Below, in pieces: positions 17,226 to 25,965 of a stretch of DNA of 64,000 nt (the stretch's first letter is position 1; each line of letters starts with the position of its first letter). The stretch lies in assembly GCA_001302245.1 (NCBI GenBank), contig LGYU01000005.1:62001-126000 (forward strand). Direction: 5' to 3'. Below the pieces are notes generated by a model, which worked only from the letters and a program-made list of their open reading frames with translations, was not told the DNA's origin and did not search any database. Source of the stretch: Chitinophagaceae bacterium PMP191F. GTDB lineage: Bacteria; Bacteroidota; Bacteroidia; Chitinophagales; Chitinophagaceae. Both the position numbers and the translations under genes were made by a program.

Positions 17226-18722
17226 TTAATTGAAAGTATAGCTTACACTACCGTCTTTTTCATCTTTCAGCAACACTCCAAATGCCTGTAGTTGCTGACG
17301 GATCTTATCCGATGTAGCATAGTCTTTCCGTGCTTTGGCTTCTTTACGGATCTCGATCAACAGGCCGATCACGCCATCCAGTTTGTTATCCTCACGGGTA
17401 ATTTCACTTTGCAAACCAAGAATATTTTCCAAGTACTCCTTGCTGTATTTTTTCAGCAGTGCAAAGGTTTCCTTGCTCAACGCAGTGGCCGGAATGTGTT
17501 TATCCTTAATGGAGTTGATGACGGGCACCAGCTCAAACAGGTTGGCCAGCACTTTTGCTGTGTTAAAGTCATCGTTCATAAACTCATCCAGTTCCAGCAA
17601 TAACTGTTTCACTTTTTCATCCAGCGCCGGGTCACCAGCCTTTGCCCCTGCCTCTTCCTCATTCAGCTTTTGCAATACCTCGTACGCCTCCCACAGTCTT
17701 TTCAGCCCTTTTTCAGCAGCCTGTAAGGCTTCATTGCTGAAATCGAGTGTACTGCGGTAATGTGTTTGCAGAATAAAAAAGCGGATGGTCATGGGTGTAT
17801 ATGCCTGCTGCAGCAACGGGTGTGTACCGGCAAACATTTCGGTGAGCTTGATCTGGTTATTATAGCTCTTACCCATTTTTTTACCATTCACCGTAATCAT
17901 GTTATTGTGCAACCAGTAGCGGGCAGGCACATGCTTATTGCAAACAGTACTTTGTGCTATTTCGCTTTCATGATGCGGGAACTGCAGATCCATACCACCG
18001 CCATGAATATCAAATTCACCGCCCAGGTATTTGTTGCTCATGGCAGAACATTCAATATGCCAGCCGGGAAACCCTTCTCCCCACGGACTGTTCCAGCGCA
18101 TAATATGTTTTGGAGGTGCTGCTTTCCACAAAGCAAAGTCCTGTTTGTTCTTTTTCTCATCCTGACCTTCCAGCTCACGTGTGGTTTCCAGCAGGTCATC
18201 CATTACACGGCCGCTCAGTTTTCCGTACGGGTAGTTTTCGGCATATTTCTTTACATCAAAATATACAGACCCGTTGTTCTCATATGCATATCCTTCATTG
18301 ATGATCTTTTTGATCATTTCGATCTGCTCTACAATATGCCCGGTAGCAGTAGGTTCAATACTGGGATCAAGGTTATTGAACTCCCGCATAGCCCAGTGGA
18401 ACAGGTTGGTGTATTTCTGTACCAGTTCCATTGGCTCCAGCTTTTCCAATACTGCTTTGTTGGATATCTTATCTTCCGCCTCGCGCCCTTCTTCTTCAAA
18501 GTGTCCGGCATCGGTAATGTTGCGTACATAACGCACTTTATAACCCAGGTGCTGCAGATAACGGTACACCACGTCGAACGTAATAAAAGGACGTGCATGC
18601 CCCAGATGACTTTCACCACTTACGGTAGGTCCGCACACGTACATACCCACATAACCTGGCGTAATAGGTTTAAACACTTCTTTCTGCCGTGTATAGGAGT
18701 TCAATACTTTCAGCTCGCTCAT
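17226..18722 (-). CDS. cysS: cysteinyl-tRNA synthetase
   Basis: 498-residue class I aminoacyl-tRNA synthetase. The HIGH motif is HLGH in [12 protein letters not shown]; the zinc-site Cys is in YVCGPT, with further ligands in WHIECSAM and HHESEI; the KMSKS loop is KKMGKSYNN. The C-terminal helical DALR-like domain ends with [20 protein letters not shown]. Length is normal. A 13-base palindrome lies in its leader. No obvious operon partner. Confidence 0.96.
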   Translation of the reverse strand: MSELKVLNSYTRQKEVFKPITPGYVGMYVCGPTVSGESHLGHARPFITFDVVYRYLQHLGYKVRYVRNITDAGHFEEEGREAEDKISNKAVLEKLEPMELVQKYTNLFHWAMREFNNLDPSIEPTATGHIVEQIEMIKKIINEGYAYENNGSVYFDVKKYAENYPYGKLSGRVMDDLLETTRELEGQDEKKNKQDFALWKAAPPKHIMRWNSPWGEGFPGWHIECSAMSNKYLGGEFDIHGGGMDLQFPHHESEIAQSTVCNKHVPARYWLHNNMITVNGKKMGKSYNNQIKLTEMFAGTHPLLQQAYTPMTIRFFILQTHYRSTLDFSNEALQAAEKGLKRLWEAYEVLQKLNEEEAGAKAGDPALDEKVKQLLLELDEFMNDDFNTAKVLANLFELVPVINSIKDKHIPATALSKETFALLKKYSKEYLENILGLQSEITREDNKLDGVIGLLIEIRKEAKARKDYATSDKIRQQLQAFGVLLKDEKDGSVSYTFN

Positions 18723-18737
18723 AAAAAATTATCGTTG

Positions 18738-18750
18738 ATCGTACTACGAT
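18738..18750. promoter_or_regulatory. palindrome in the cysS leader
   Basis: ATCGTA-C-TACGAT, 15 bases ahead of the cysS ATG. A -7-like TATTTTTG for the minus strand lies at 18781-18788, so the palindrome would be in the short 5' leader. Confidence 0.3.
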
Positions 18751-18780
18751 TATTAAAATAAAAAACAACAGGTGTATTTG

Positions 18781-18788
18781 CAAAAATA
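18781..18788 (-). promoter_or_regulatory. -7 promoter box for cysS
   Basis: Reads TATTTTTG on the minus strand, 58 bases before the cysS start; no -33 TTG at 19-21 bases. Confidence 0.35.
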
Positions 18789-18865
18789 GATTTATCCCGC
18801 CACAACGGGACACAGGGAACAACAGCAGAAATGGGGAAGGTAGCTCATCGGGACAAATATATACA

Positions 18866-20005
18866 TTATTCCCTGCTTTTTAACCTCAGGTCGCTCACAA
18901 TGGGGAAATGGTCGGAATACGGTAAAAAAAAGCGTTTGTATTGTACAACTTCAAATTGCTGATCTGCCATCACATAATCAATACGCAGTGTGGGAGAAAT
19001 ATGCGAAAAGGTGCGTCCGATACCACTGCTTTTCTCCCGGAAGGCGTCCTGGCGATTGCCTTTTACATGAAAATAGGTATAAGAATTGGGCACATCGTTA
19101 AAGTCTCCGCAGATCACTTTGGGGTAAGGACAACTGTCCAGTTCTTTGCGCACAATATCAGCCTGTTCGCCACGGAAAGAATAGCCTTTACGCAACTTGC
19201 GCACAATGGAGCGCGATGCCATCAGCATACTGTCTTCCGCATTTTTTATGATCTGCAGATAGCGGTAATCATCTTTGCGCAGTAACACTGACTGCAGGTG
19301 TGTGGTGTAAATACGTGCGCGCTGTCCCTGTATGGCAATATCAATACCGATAAGGCTTTCCGCCGCCCGCAGTGTTTCCGGTCCGGGATAGCGTATACGC
19401 AGCGAGTCCATAATAGGAAATTTTGAAAAAATAGCCACTCCTATAGAAAGGGTGCCGTCTGTTTTTCCATAATCCTGCACCTTGTAATGATAAGGGTAGC
19501 CCAGCCGGGTAATATCCCGCAGGTTATTGGCCTTTTTTCTCAGCGTGGCAGATTCCAGGTACTCCTGGAAACACAATACATCCGCATTCTGCTCCTTGAT
19601 AAAATCCAGCATGTGCTGCCGATAGGACTCGCGGTCTTTTTTATTATTATCCTGTTCATCAAACCAGGCTACATTCCAGGTAAGCAGGCGAATACTATTG
19701 GCTGGTTTGGCGTCAGTAAAATGAGTGACAAAATGAAATCCTATCAATGCGCGGATGTTGGAGTAGCCCAATATTAAAGCGCTGAGTGACAAAAAGGCCC
19801 AGCGCGAACGGAAGATCAGCCAGCACAGTAGAAATGCAATGACAATAAACAGTAAAATGGGAAACATCAGCCCGAGCAGTGAAATGAACCACCATTTTTC
19901 GGGATATAAGAAGGGATTACAACAGGCCAGCAGGAACAGGACAACAACAAAAATGTTACTGACAATGCAAATTCGTCTTGAAACTACGCGCACTAAACGG
20001 GCCAT
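18866..20005 (-). CDS. membrane-anchored endonuclease/exonuclease/phosphatase-fold protein
   Basis: 379 residues. Three hydrophobic helices occupy about residues 10-100, then an EEP domain with all hallmark motifs: LLTWNVAWFDE, VLCFQEYLES (catalytic Glu), TTHLQSV, CGDFNDVPNS and the final SDHFPIVSDL. Likely a metal-dependent phosphodiesterase facing the periplasm; the substrate is unknown. It starts eight bases after the stop of the Ser-less rhomboid gene, so translation is probably coupled, and a rhomboid-rhomboid-EEP order is a recurring arrangement in Bacteroidota. Confidence 0.85.
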   Translation of the reverse strand: MARLVRVVSRRICIVSNIFVVVLFLLACCNPFLYPEKWWFISLLGLMFPILLFIVIAFLLCWLIFRSRWAFLSLSALILGYSNIRALIGFHFVTHFTDAKPANSIRLLTWNVAWFDEQDNNKKDRESYRQHMLDFIKEQNADVLCFQEYLESATLRKKANNLRDITRLGYPYHYKVQDYGKTDGTLSIGVAIFSKFPIMDSLRIRYPGPETLRAAESLIGIDIAIQGQRARIYTTHLQSVLLRKDDYRYLQIIKNAEDSMLMASRSIVRKLRKGYSFRGEQADIVRKELDSCPYPKVICGDFNDVPNSYTYFHVKGNRQDAFREKSSGIGRTFSHISPTLRIDYVMADQQFEVVQYKRFFLPYSDHFPIVSDLRLKSRE

Positions 20006-20013
20006 GCTTAAAA

Positions 20014-20931
20014 TTAAGATTCTTCATCGTCTGCTGCCCGTTTAAGAATCTCTTTTTCTTCATCGGTCAGAAAACGATATCCCTGTTGGTTAATCTTGTC
20101 CAGTATTTCATCAATACGTTTCTGTGTTACATTCGGAATCCTTTTGTAAGGAGTGGTACCTTGCGAATTGTAATGCAGTTCGTCTTTGGCAGTTTTTTTC
20201 CAGTGATTTTTATCAGGATTGAACAGGTTGCCAATCCAGTCGAAGAAAGTATTCATCCAGGCACTCCAGTCGTGTCCGCGGCGCAACTGGTACACAAAAA
20301 CAAACCCCATACAGCCGCCACCCAGGTGACCGATGTATTCTGCGGCATTGCCACGTATGCTGGTAAAATCAATGATCACAAACACAATGGTAAGTACCCA
20401 CAGCGGAATCCCTCCTTTGATCATGGGGAAGATGCGGTAGTCGGGCGCCAGCATGGTAGTGGCAATAGCAATAGCCATTACACCGGCAGCACCTCCTTCC
20501 AGCGGAGCCACATCCGGCAGCAACGCGGCCAGCCGGGGAAATATATTCCAGGTAAGTACAAATAACGCAGCGCAGGTCAGCGACCCGTATATAAAAAGCG
20601 GAATGATCTTATTGTTGCCGGAAAGATCTTGCAGAATATAGCCGAATGCCCATAACCACAATGCATTTCCCACCATACGCAGGGTGCTGTCATGTACAAA
20701 CATGTGTGTAAGGATGGTCCAGGGGCGGCTCATCAGCTTATCAACATCCGGCGGAAGCAGGAACCAGCTCAATACATTTTTATCGTATGCCGCCAGATTT
20801 TTCTCTGTAAGCAGGTATATTACCCATATACTTTTCAATAAGCAGAATACAATGGCAATAATAGAAACCAGTGTCATGAGCGAATTACCATCCTGCCCAA
20901 GCCCCATTTTTTTCTTATAGCGATCTTCCAT
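20014..20931 (-). CDS. rhomboid-like pseudoprotease (catalytic Ser replaced by Ala)
   Basis: 305 residues from the ATG at 20929-20931; GTG at 20937 is a less likely start. Six or so helices with rhomboid landmarks: HMFVHDSTLRMVGNALWLWAFG (His/Asn region) and YIGHLGGGCMGFVFV (catalytic His helix). The Ser helix reads LEGGAAGVMAI: in the G-A-S-G position the codon is GCC (20485-20487), giving Ala149. A soluble C-terminal tail (DEILDKINQQGYRFLTDEEK) of a kind frequent on Bacteroidota rhomboids follows. By family rules it cannot be a serine protease and may bind or escort clients as iRhoms and derlins do. Linked to an intact rhomboid 107 bases upstream. Confidence 0.85.
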   Translation of the reverse strand: MEDRYKKKMGLGQDGNSLMTLVSIIAIVFCLLKSIWVIYLLTEKNLAAYDKNVLSWFLLPPDVDKLMSRPWTILTHMFVHDSTLRMVGNALWLWAFGYILQDLSGNNKIIPLFIYGSLTCAALFVLTWNIFPRLAALLPDVAPLEGGAAGVMAIAIATTMLAPDYRIFPMIKGGIPLWVLTIVFVIIDFTSIRGNAAEYIGHLGGGCMGFVFVYQLRRGHDWSAWMNTFFDWIGNLFNPDKNHWKKTAKDELHYNSQGTTPYKRIPNVTQKRIDEILDKINQQGYRFLTDEEKEILKRAADDEES

Positions 20932-21038
20932 CAACACAGAGAAAAATTTTCATGAATGTACAACACGGCCGTCAGAACGCACAGTACGTTACACGGTATT
21001 TGATTTTAACAGGTGAAAAGGGGTAAAGTTGTCGCAAA

Positions 21039-21746
21039 TCAGTAAAAAGTGCGCCTGTTGGTCCTGTTCCAATACCATACCATCACAAATCCTACCAACG
21101 CGCCACCAAGATGTGCCCAGTGTGCCACATTATCGCCGGCCGAATTGGCCACACCCAGGTACAGTTCCATACCTGCGTACAGCAGTACAAACCATTTTAC
21201 CTTCATGGGGAAAAAGAAATAGAGATAAATGTAGCTATTGGGAAACAGGTAGCCAAAGGCTGCCAGACAGCCAAAAATAGCGCCGGAAGCACCTACAGTT
21301 CCTACATTCACTTTAAACCTGTCAGAATAGATTAATTCCTGCTGCTGTTCAAATGAAAATGAATGCCGCACATATTCCATAATCGGTGCCATTTCATAAT
21401 ACAGTATGATCAGGTGCAGAATAGCGGCTCCCACACCACAGGCTATGTAGAATATTAAAAAGCGTTTTGCGCCCCACAGGTTTTCCAGCACTGAACCGAA
21501 CATCCACAAGGCGAACATATTGAAAAAAATATGCTGAAATCCCCCGTGCAGAAACATATAGGTTATGACCTGGTAAGGTTTAAAATATACGGAGTGAATA
21601 TCGTGCAGTGCAAAAAGATTATCAATATTGAATGCAGAACTATTGCCAAATGTCATTTGCGCAAAAAACACCAACGCATTGATGATCACTAGATTTTTGA
21701 TCACCGGAGGAATCATATTAAAGCTACCCGGTCTGAATTCTGCCAT
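21039..21746 (-). CDS. rhomboid family intramembrane serine protease
   Basis: 235 residues, six predicted helices. All active-site parts are present: HGGFQHIFFNMFALWMFG (oxyanion His/Asn), GTVGASGAIFG with nucleophile Ser154, and HWAHLGGALVGFV with the general-base His. Loop 1 carries the WxxxR-like spacing less clearly. Cleaves transmembrane segments of membrane proteins. First gene of the rhomboid-pseudorhomboid-EEP transcription unit. Confidence 0.93.
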   Translation of the reverse strand: MAEFRPGSFNMIPPVIKNLVIINALVFFAQMTFGNSSAFNIDNLFALHDIHSVYFKPYQVITYMFLHGGFQHIFFNMFALWMFGSVLENLWGAKRFLIFYIACGVGAAILHLIILYYEMAPIMEYVRHSFSFEQQQELIYSDRFKVNVGTVGASGAIFGCLAAFGYLFPNSYIYLYFFFPMKVKWFVLLYAGMELYLGVANSAGDNVAHWAHLGGALVGFVMVWYWNRTNRRTFY

Positions 21747-21842
21747 GCTGTAAAGTTGTTTTTTAAATTACAATATATCTGCCACTAACCTATTAAAGTC
21801 TTGTTAACTCCGCAGTTGTTGCATTGTATATGCCTGCAAAGA

Positions 21843-23243
21843 TTACCTTAATTCCAGCCGCACCACATTTTCAATATGATGTGTATGCGGAAACATATCT
21901 ACAGGCCGTACTCTTGTTACAACATACTTTTCATCCAGCTTGTTCAGATCACGGGCCTGTGTAGCGGTATTACAGCTTACATATACCACTACAGGTGCTG
22001 CAATATCCAGGATCTTCTGCACCAGCTTTTCATGCATACCCGCACGCGGCGGGTCGGTAATGATCACATCCGGCTTACCATGCTGTGCAAAAAACTCATC
22101 TGTACAAATATCGATCACATCGCCTGCAAAAAAGTGTGCATGCTGAATATTGTTCAGTGCGGCATTTTCCTTTGCATCGGCAATAGCATCTTCGATCACT
22201 TCCACCCCTACAATTTTTGCAGCCTGCCTGCTTACAAATAAACCAATACTTCCGGTACCGCAATACAGGTCATACACTGTTTCTTTCCCGGTAAGCCCGG
22301 CAAACTCTCTTGTTACCTGGTACAGGCGTTCGGCCTGTTTGCTATTGGTCTGGAAAAACGATTTTGGACTGATCTTGTATTGAAGATCTTCCAGCTTTTC
22401 GATAATATGCCCTTTACCAAAGTATGTTTGCGGCTGCAGATCGTAAATGGTATCGTTCTTTTTGGGATTGATGGTATACAGTAAGGTGGTAATACCCGGC
22501 ACCTGCTGCAACAGGTGTTCGAACAACAACTTCCGCTGAACGGCATCTTCATAACCCAGGCAAAGATTCACCATTACTTCGCCGGTGGTGCTGATGCGCA
22601 CAATCAGGGTACGCAGCCAGCCCTGGTGCTGGCGGATATCATAGAAAGACAGCCCATGTCCCAGTGCATACGAACGGATGGTATTGCGAATGGCGTTTAC
22701 CGGCTCCTGCATCAGGTGGCAATTGTGGATGTCAATTACCTTATCAAACAGCCTCGGTACGTGAAAACCAACGGCGTTGCTTTGCTCTATCTCTCCACCG
22801 GCACTGATCTCATCTGGCAGCAGGTAACGCTTATTACTGAAAGTGAACTCCAGTTTATTGCGGTAATATCTTGTTTCAGTACATCCCAGTATCGGTTCCA
22901 TAGCAGGCAATGCCACCTTACCAATACGGCGCAGGTTCTGTTCTACCTCCTGCTGTTTGTACTGTAATTGTTTTTCATAAGGCAGCATTTGCCATTTACA
23001 ACCACCACACACGCCAAAATGCTCACAAAAAGGCGTTACCCGCTCCTTAGACCATTCATGAAAATAAACAGCCTTGCCTTCGGCCCATTCTTTTTTGTTT
23101 TTGGAAAGCTGTACATCTACCACATCGCCGGGCACCGCCCCTTCAATGAAGATCACTTTGCCTTCGGCCTTGCTCAGCGCTTTTCCCTCAGCTGCATAAT
23201 CCTGTACCGGCACCTGTTGTAAAACGACTTTCTTTTTTCTCAT
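21843..23243 (-). CDS. rlmD: 23S rRNA (uracil-5-)-methyltransferase RlmD/TrmA family
   Basis: 466-residue RNA m5U methyltransferase. The TRAM domain occupies about residues 1-60. FCEHFGVCGGCKWQ then LGC around residue 105 provide the Fe-S cysteines. The SAM-binding core has YDLYCGTGSIGLF, ITDPPRAGMHE, and the catalytic Cys in VYVSCNTATQARDL. The family includes RlmD, RlmCD and TrmA; the symbol is the most common assignment, but the target uridine cannot be read from sequence. Confidence 0.88.
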   Translation of the reverse strand: MRKKKVVLQQVPVQDYAAEGKALSKAEGKVIFIEGAVPGDVVDVQLSKNKKEWAEGKAVYFHEWSKERVTPFCEHFGVCGGCKWQMLPYEKQLQYKQQEVEQNLRRIGKVALPAMEPILGCTETRYYRNKLEFTFSNKRYLLPDEISAGGEIEQSNAVGFHVPRLFDKVIDIHNCHLMQEPVNAIRNTIRSYALGHGLSFYDIRQHQGWLRTLIVRISTTGEVMVNLCLGYEDAVQRKLLFEHLLQQVPGITTLLYTINPKKNDTIYDLQPQTYFGKGHIIEKLEDLQYKISPKSFFQTNSKQAERLYQVTREFAGLTGKETVYDLYCGTGSIGLFVSRQAAKIVGVEVIEDAIADAKENAALNNIQHAHFFAGDVIDICTDEFFAQHGKPDVIITDPPRAGMHEKLVQKILDIAAPVVVYVSCNTATQARDLNKLDEKYVVTRVRPVDMFPHTHHIENVVRLELR

Positions 23244-23301
23244 CCGGCAAAGATAAGCAGCGGGAGAAGGAATTGGGAATCAACGTTATTGAATTAACAG
23301 T

Positions 23302-23617
23302 TCAATCCTGCACCCAAAAAACGAAGGCAACCAACGCAATAAAAATCATCTGAATGTTCAGGAAAGAAAGAACGAACTTTACAGTGCCGGCCAGGCTTTC
23401 AGAGCAGTCTTTTTCATCCTTTTATGTTCTTTTCCAGATCCGTGAGGCCAGATTCAGTTACTTCCTTACCAATTAACAACATACCCTCTGGGTTAATACG
23501 GAGTATGCCCGGAGTAACCCCAGAATATCCCCCTATCATTCTCCGGCCATTGCTATACAAAACAGCAAAAATGTTCCGGATGCAGCTAGATACAAATACA
23601 GAAAAATCCCTGTTTTT
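23302..23617 (-). pseudogene. decayed gene relic with thioredoxin-like tail and C-terminal membrane helix
   Basis: In the 440-base gap between msrB and rlmD the minus strand reads like protein in two adjoining frames. From a TAG at 23618-23620 the first frame continues to a TGA at 23414 and contains MIGGYSGVTPGILRINPEGM followed by LLIGKEVTESGLTDLEKNIK; the second frame takes over at about 23418 and runs to a TGA at 23302, ending in a hydrophobic helix (FVLSFLNIQMIFIALVAFVF). A single one-base shift near 23416 would join them into about 105 residues. No start codon or promoter is seen, and the msrB terminator directly adjoins the 5' end, so I read it as the 3' remnant of a larger gene. The family is not recognised. 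Confidence 0.4.
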
Positions 23618-23619
23618 CT

Positions 23620-23650
23620 AAAAAAAAAGCAGGCTACTGCCGTAGCCTGC
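23620..23650 (-). terminator. terminator of msrB
   Basis: GCAGGCTAC (23629-23637) pairs with GTAGCCTGC (23642-23650); on the minus strand the stem is followed by eight T (23621-23628). Confidence 0.85.
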
Positions 23651-23683
23651 CTGTTTAGAAGGTTTATCTATTCTGCAAATTGT

Positions 23684-24262
23684 TTATTCGCCCTTTTTAC
23701 TCTCGTACTTCTTTTCCGCGTCTTTGGCTTTTTCAAAATCCAGGATCACGCCGTTAATGCAGTAACGCAGGCCTGTGGGTGGGGGACCGTCATTAAACAC
23801 GTGGCCCAGGTGCGCCTTACAACGTCCGCACATTACCTCTGTACGGTCCATGCCATGAGTATGGTCAGGAGCGTAAATAATGCTGGTTTTACTGATGGGT
23901 TCGTAAAAACTTGGCCATCCGCAACCACTTTCAAACTTGGTATCGCTTTTAAAAAGCGGGTTACCACAGGCTGCACAGTAGTAAGTGCCCACCTCTTTTG
24001 AATTTTCGTAAGGACTGGTCCACGGGCGCTCTGTTCCTTTCTGACGGGCAATGTTGTACACATCAGCGGGTAGTACTTTCTTCCATTCCTCTTCTGACAG
24101 GTTTACCTTGGCGGTATCTGTCCGCGAATACATCGGGTTAGCATTTTTCTTTTCCGTATTCATGGTTGATTTTTTTTGCTTTGTATCCGACTGGGAGTAG
24201 CTGCATTGCTGCAAAAGCGTTGCCAGCAGCCCTATCATCGCAAATTTCAGGATCCCTTTCAT
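23684..24262 (-). CDS. msrB: peptide-methionine (R)-S-oxide reductase MsrB, lipoprotein form
   Basis: 192 residues. A signal peptide with lipobox LLQQCS predicts export and membrane anchoring. The MsrB domain begins near residue 55 with LSEEEWKKVLP; zinc ligands are CAAC and CGRC, the substrate motif is GCGWPSF, and the catalytic Cys lies in GLRYCINGVIL. Repairs oxidised Met in envelope proteins using external electrons. Monocistronic with its own terminator. Confidence 0.94.
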   Translation of the reverse strand: MKGILKFAMIGLLATLLQQCSYSQSDTKQKKSTMNTEKKNANPMYSRTDTAKVNLSEEEWKKVLPADVYNIARQKGTERPWTSPYENSKEVGTYYCAACGNPLFKSDTKFESGCGWPSFYEPISKTSIIYAPDHTHGMDRTEVMCGRCKAHLGHVFNDGPPPTGLRYCINGVILDFEKAKDAEKKYESKKGE

Positions 24263-24430
24263 AGTTGTATATATTTAAACAAATTTACGTAGTAGAAGGT
24301 TGCACAGTTGTCTGTTGAAAGGTTGGTTTTGAAGGCTTAACAATTCTTTTATTGCAATAATTTGCACATATCATTAAATTATTTTAATCAAAATCTACCC
24401 ATTGTAAAAGGATTTTTAATGGGGTTACTT

Positions 24431-24438
24431 TATATTTG
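24431..24438 (+). promoter_or_regulatory. -7 promoter box for adk
   Basis: TATATTTG, a perfect TAnnTTTG match 26 bases before the adk ATG. The nearest TTG (24402-24404) is 26 bases upstream, too far for a standard -33. Confidence 0.5.
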
Positions 24439-24464
24439 TCCACTCATCAAGGGTAGTAAGTAAC

Positions 24465-25049
24465 ATGTTCAATTTGATTTTATTCGGACCGCCCGGAAGC
24501 GGTAAGGGAACGCAATCGGAAAAACTGATAGAAAAATACGGCTGGATTCATTTATCTACCGGAAACCTGCTGCGTGAAGAAATTGCTCAACAGACCAAAC
24601 TGGGCCTGGAGGCAAAAAGTCTCATGGACAAAGGGCAACTGGTACCAGATTCCGTAGTTATTGGTATGATCCGTTCCGCATTGGATGCCAATCCTTTGGC
24701 AAAAGGGTTCCTGTTTGATGGTTTTCCCCGCACGGTGGCCCAGGCCGAAGCACTGGATCAGTTGCTGGCTGAAAAAAACACCTCTATTTCCCTGGTGCTT
24801 GCACTGGAAGTAGGCCTGGAAGAACTGGTAAGCCGTTTGCTGAACCGTGGTAAAACCTCCGGCCGCAGCGACGATACTAATGAAAGCATCATCCGCGCAC
24901 GCATTGTGGAGTACGAGAACAAAACTGCACCGGTTGCCGGTCACTACGAGCAGTTTGGTAAAGTGAAAAGGGTTAAAGGCGAAGGCACTATTGATGATAT
25001 TTTCGGCGCTATTTCCTCTCACATTGAAGCAAAAAAAGCCGTAGCCTAA
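24465..25049 (+). CDS. adk: adenylate kinase
   Basis: 194-residue nucleotide kinase, ATP + AMP to 2 ADP. P-loop GPPGSGKGTQ at residues 8-17; AMP-binding segment STGNLLREEI and the signature FLFDGFPRTVAQAEAL; short LID RGKTSGRSDDTNE without zinc cysteines, so the short isoform. Monocistronic between a -7 box and a strong terminator. Confidence 0.96.
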   Translation: MFNLILFGPPGSGKGTQSEKLIEKYGWIHLSTGNLLREEIAQQTKLGLEAKSLMDKGQLVPDSVVIGMIRSALDANPLAKGFLFDGFPRTVAQAEALDQLLAEKNTSISLVLALEVGLEELVSRLLNRGKTSGRSDDTNESIIRARIVEYENKTAPVAGHYEQFGKVKRVKGEGTIDDIFGAISSHIEAKKAVA

Positions 25050-25077
25050 AGCTGCAGCTTGTTCCTGATAAAATTTT

Positions 25078-25110
25078 CCCTGTGCATTGTTCTGATGCAC
25101 AGGGCTTTTT
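25078..25110 (+). terminator. terminator after adk
   Basis: CCCTGTGCAT (25078-25087), seven-base loop, ATGCACAGGG (25095-25104), then CTTTTTG. Confidence 0.88.
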
Positions 25111-25181
25111 GTTTTACCCCTTTTCCGGACTGCAACGTTTAAACAGCTGTTAGTGTCAAAGTGAAAACAGCAGGTGTGTTC

Positions 25182-25883
25182 ATGAAATACCTTGTATTTT
25201 TTATATGCCTCGGGATTACTATTGCTTCCTGTTCTAAAACAACCGGCGAACAGTTATCCTATGCCAGAGAAGGGTGTTCCGGCCAATGTTATCTGCTTAC
25301 AGGCAAGGTTACCGAACAACAATCCGGCGCCGGCATTGCAGGCGTAGAGTTGAAGTTCTATTTTAAACCAGCCAGTTACAATATTATTACCAATGAGCAA
25401 TTGCTGGGCAGCGCCATTACCAATAGTGAGGGCGTTTACGGGTTCTTCCTGAATAGTGCAAAATTCCGCAGCCCGTTGGGCTATTTCCGCATCGATGGCA
25501 GCAAGGATGGATATATCTTTAAAAACCCCGGAGATGCAAGAAATGATGAACTGCTTACGTTCAGGCTGGATAGTACAATGATCAACATCCCTGTTGTCAA
25601 CAATATGGCCTTTTATAAATCGGCCAGCTTCACCGTACAGGTAAAAGCAACCGCTGTTACCAATTTTATGTTTCTCACTATCGGCTACGATTACGGAACC
25701 GGTGGGTTTAGCTCGGTTTTAACTGGTGGCAAAGCCTTTAACCAGTCTTTCAATTATAAAACAGCCGCCAATGTGCCCACCCTGATACAATGGAATGCTA
25801 CCGGCAACGGTATTAATATTTCCCGAAAAGACACGATCGTTGTTCCTTCCGGCACGGGCAAAACTTACCAGATAGAATTATAA
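25182..25883 (+). CDS. lipoprotein with carboxypeptidase-regulatory-like beta domain
   Basis: 233 residues from the ATG at 25182; a GTG at 25161 in frame would precede the natural signal peptide. Lipobox ITIASC. After EGCSGQCYLL comes TGKVTEQQSGAGIAGVELKF ... TNSEGVYGFFL, the strand pattern of the carboxypeptidase regulatory-like/transthyretin fold seen in many Bacteroidota surface proteins. The C-terminal half is beta-rich (NFMFLTIGYDYGTGGF) without a recognised motif. No partner gene; function unknown. Confidence 0.72.
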   Translation: MKYLVFFICLGITIASCSKTTGEQLSYAREGCSGQCYLLTGKVTEQQSGAGIAGVELKFYFKPASYNIITNEQLLGSAITNSEGVYGFFLNSAKFRSPLGYFRIDGSKDGYIFKNPGDARNDELLTFRLDSTMINIPVVNNMAFYKSASFTVQVKATAVTNFMFLTIGYDYGTGGFSSVLTGGKAFNQSFNYKTAANVPTLIQWNATGNGINISRKDTIVVPSGTGKTYQIEL

Positions 25884-25914
25884 TTTTCTCAACCAACACA
25901 TAACCTGTTCAGAA

Positions 25915-25947
25915 TAAAAAAGCTGTCCCGCGAGGAACAGCTTTTTT
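25915..25947. terminator. bidirectional terminator
   Basis: AAAAAAGCTGT and ACAGCTTTTTT flank a CG-rich loop with one mismatch in the stem. The A-run and T-run serve both the lipoprotein gene (+) and the convergent S10 gene (-). Confidence 0.8.
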
Positions 25948-25965
25948 ATTGCTCAATATCCTGTA

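Noticed and set aside
17760-18761. 333-codon plus-strand frame opposite cysS
   Set aside because: Antisense to intact cysS motifs; composition (many His, Phe, Ile) reflects the complementary strand.
23424-23621. 65-codon plus-strand frame in the msrB-rlmD gap
   Set aside because: Arg/Pro/Ser-rich without motif; the opposite strand reads much more like protein (relic at 23302-23617).
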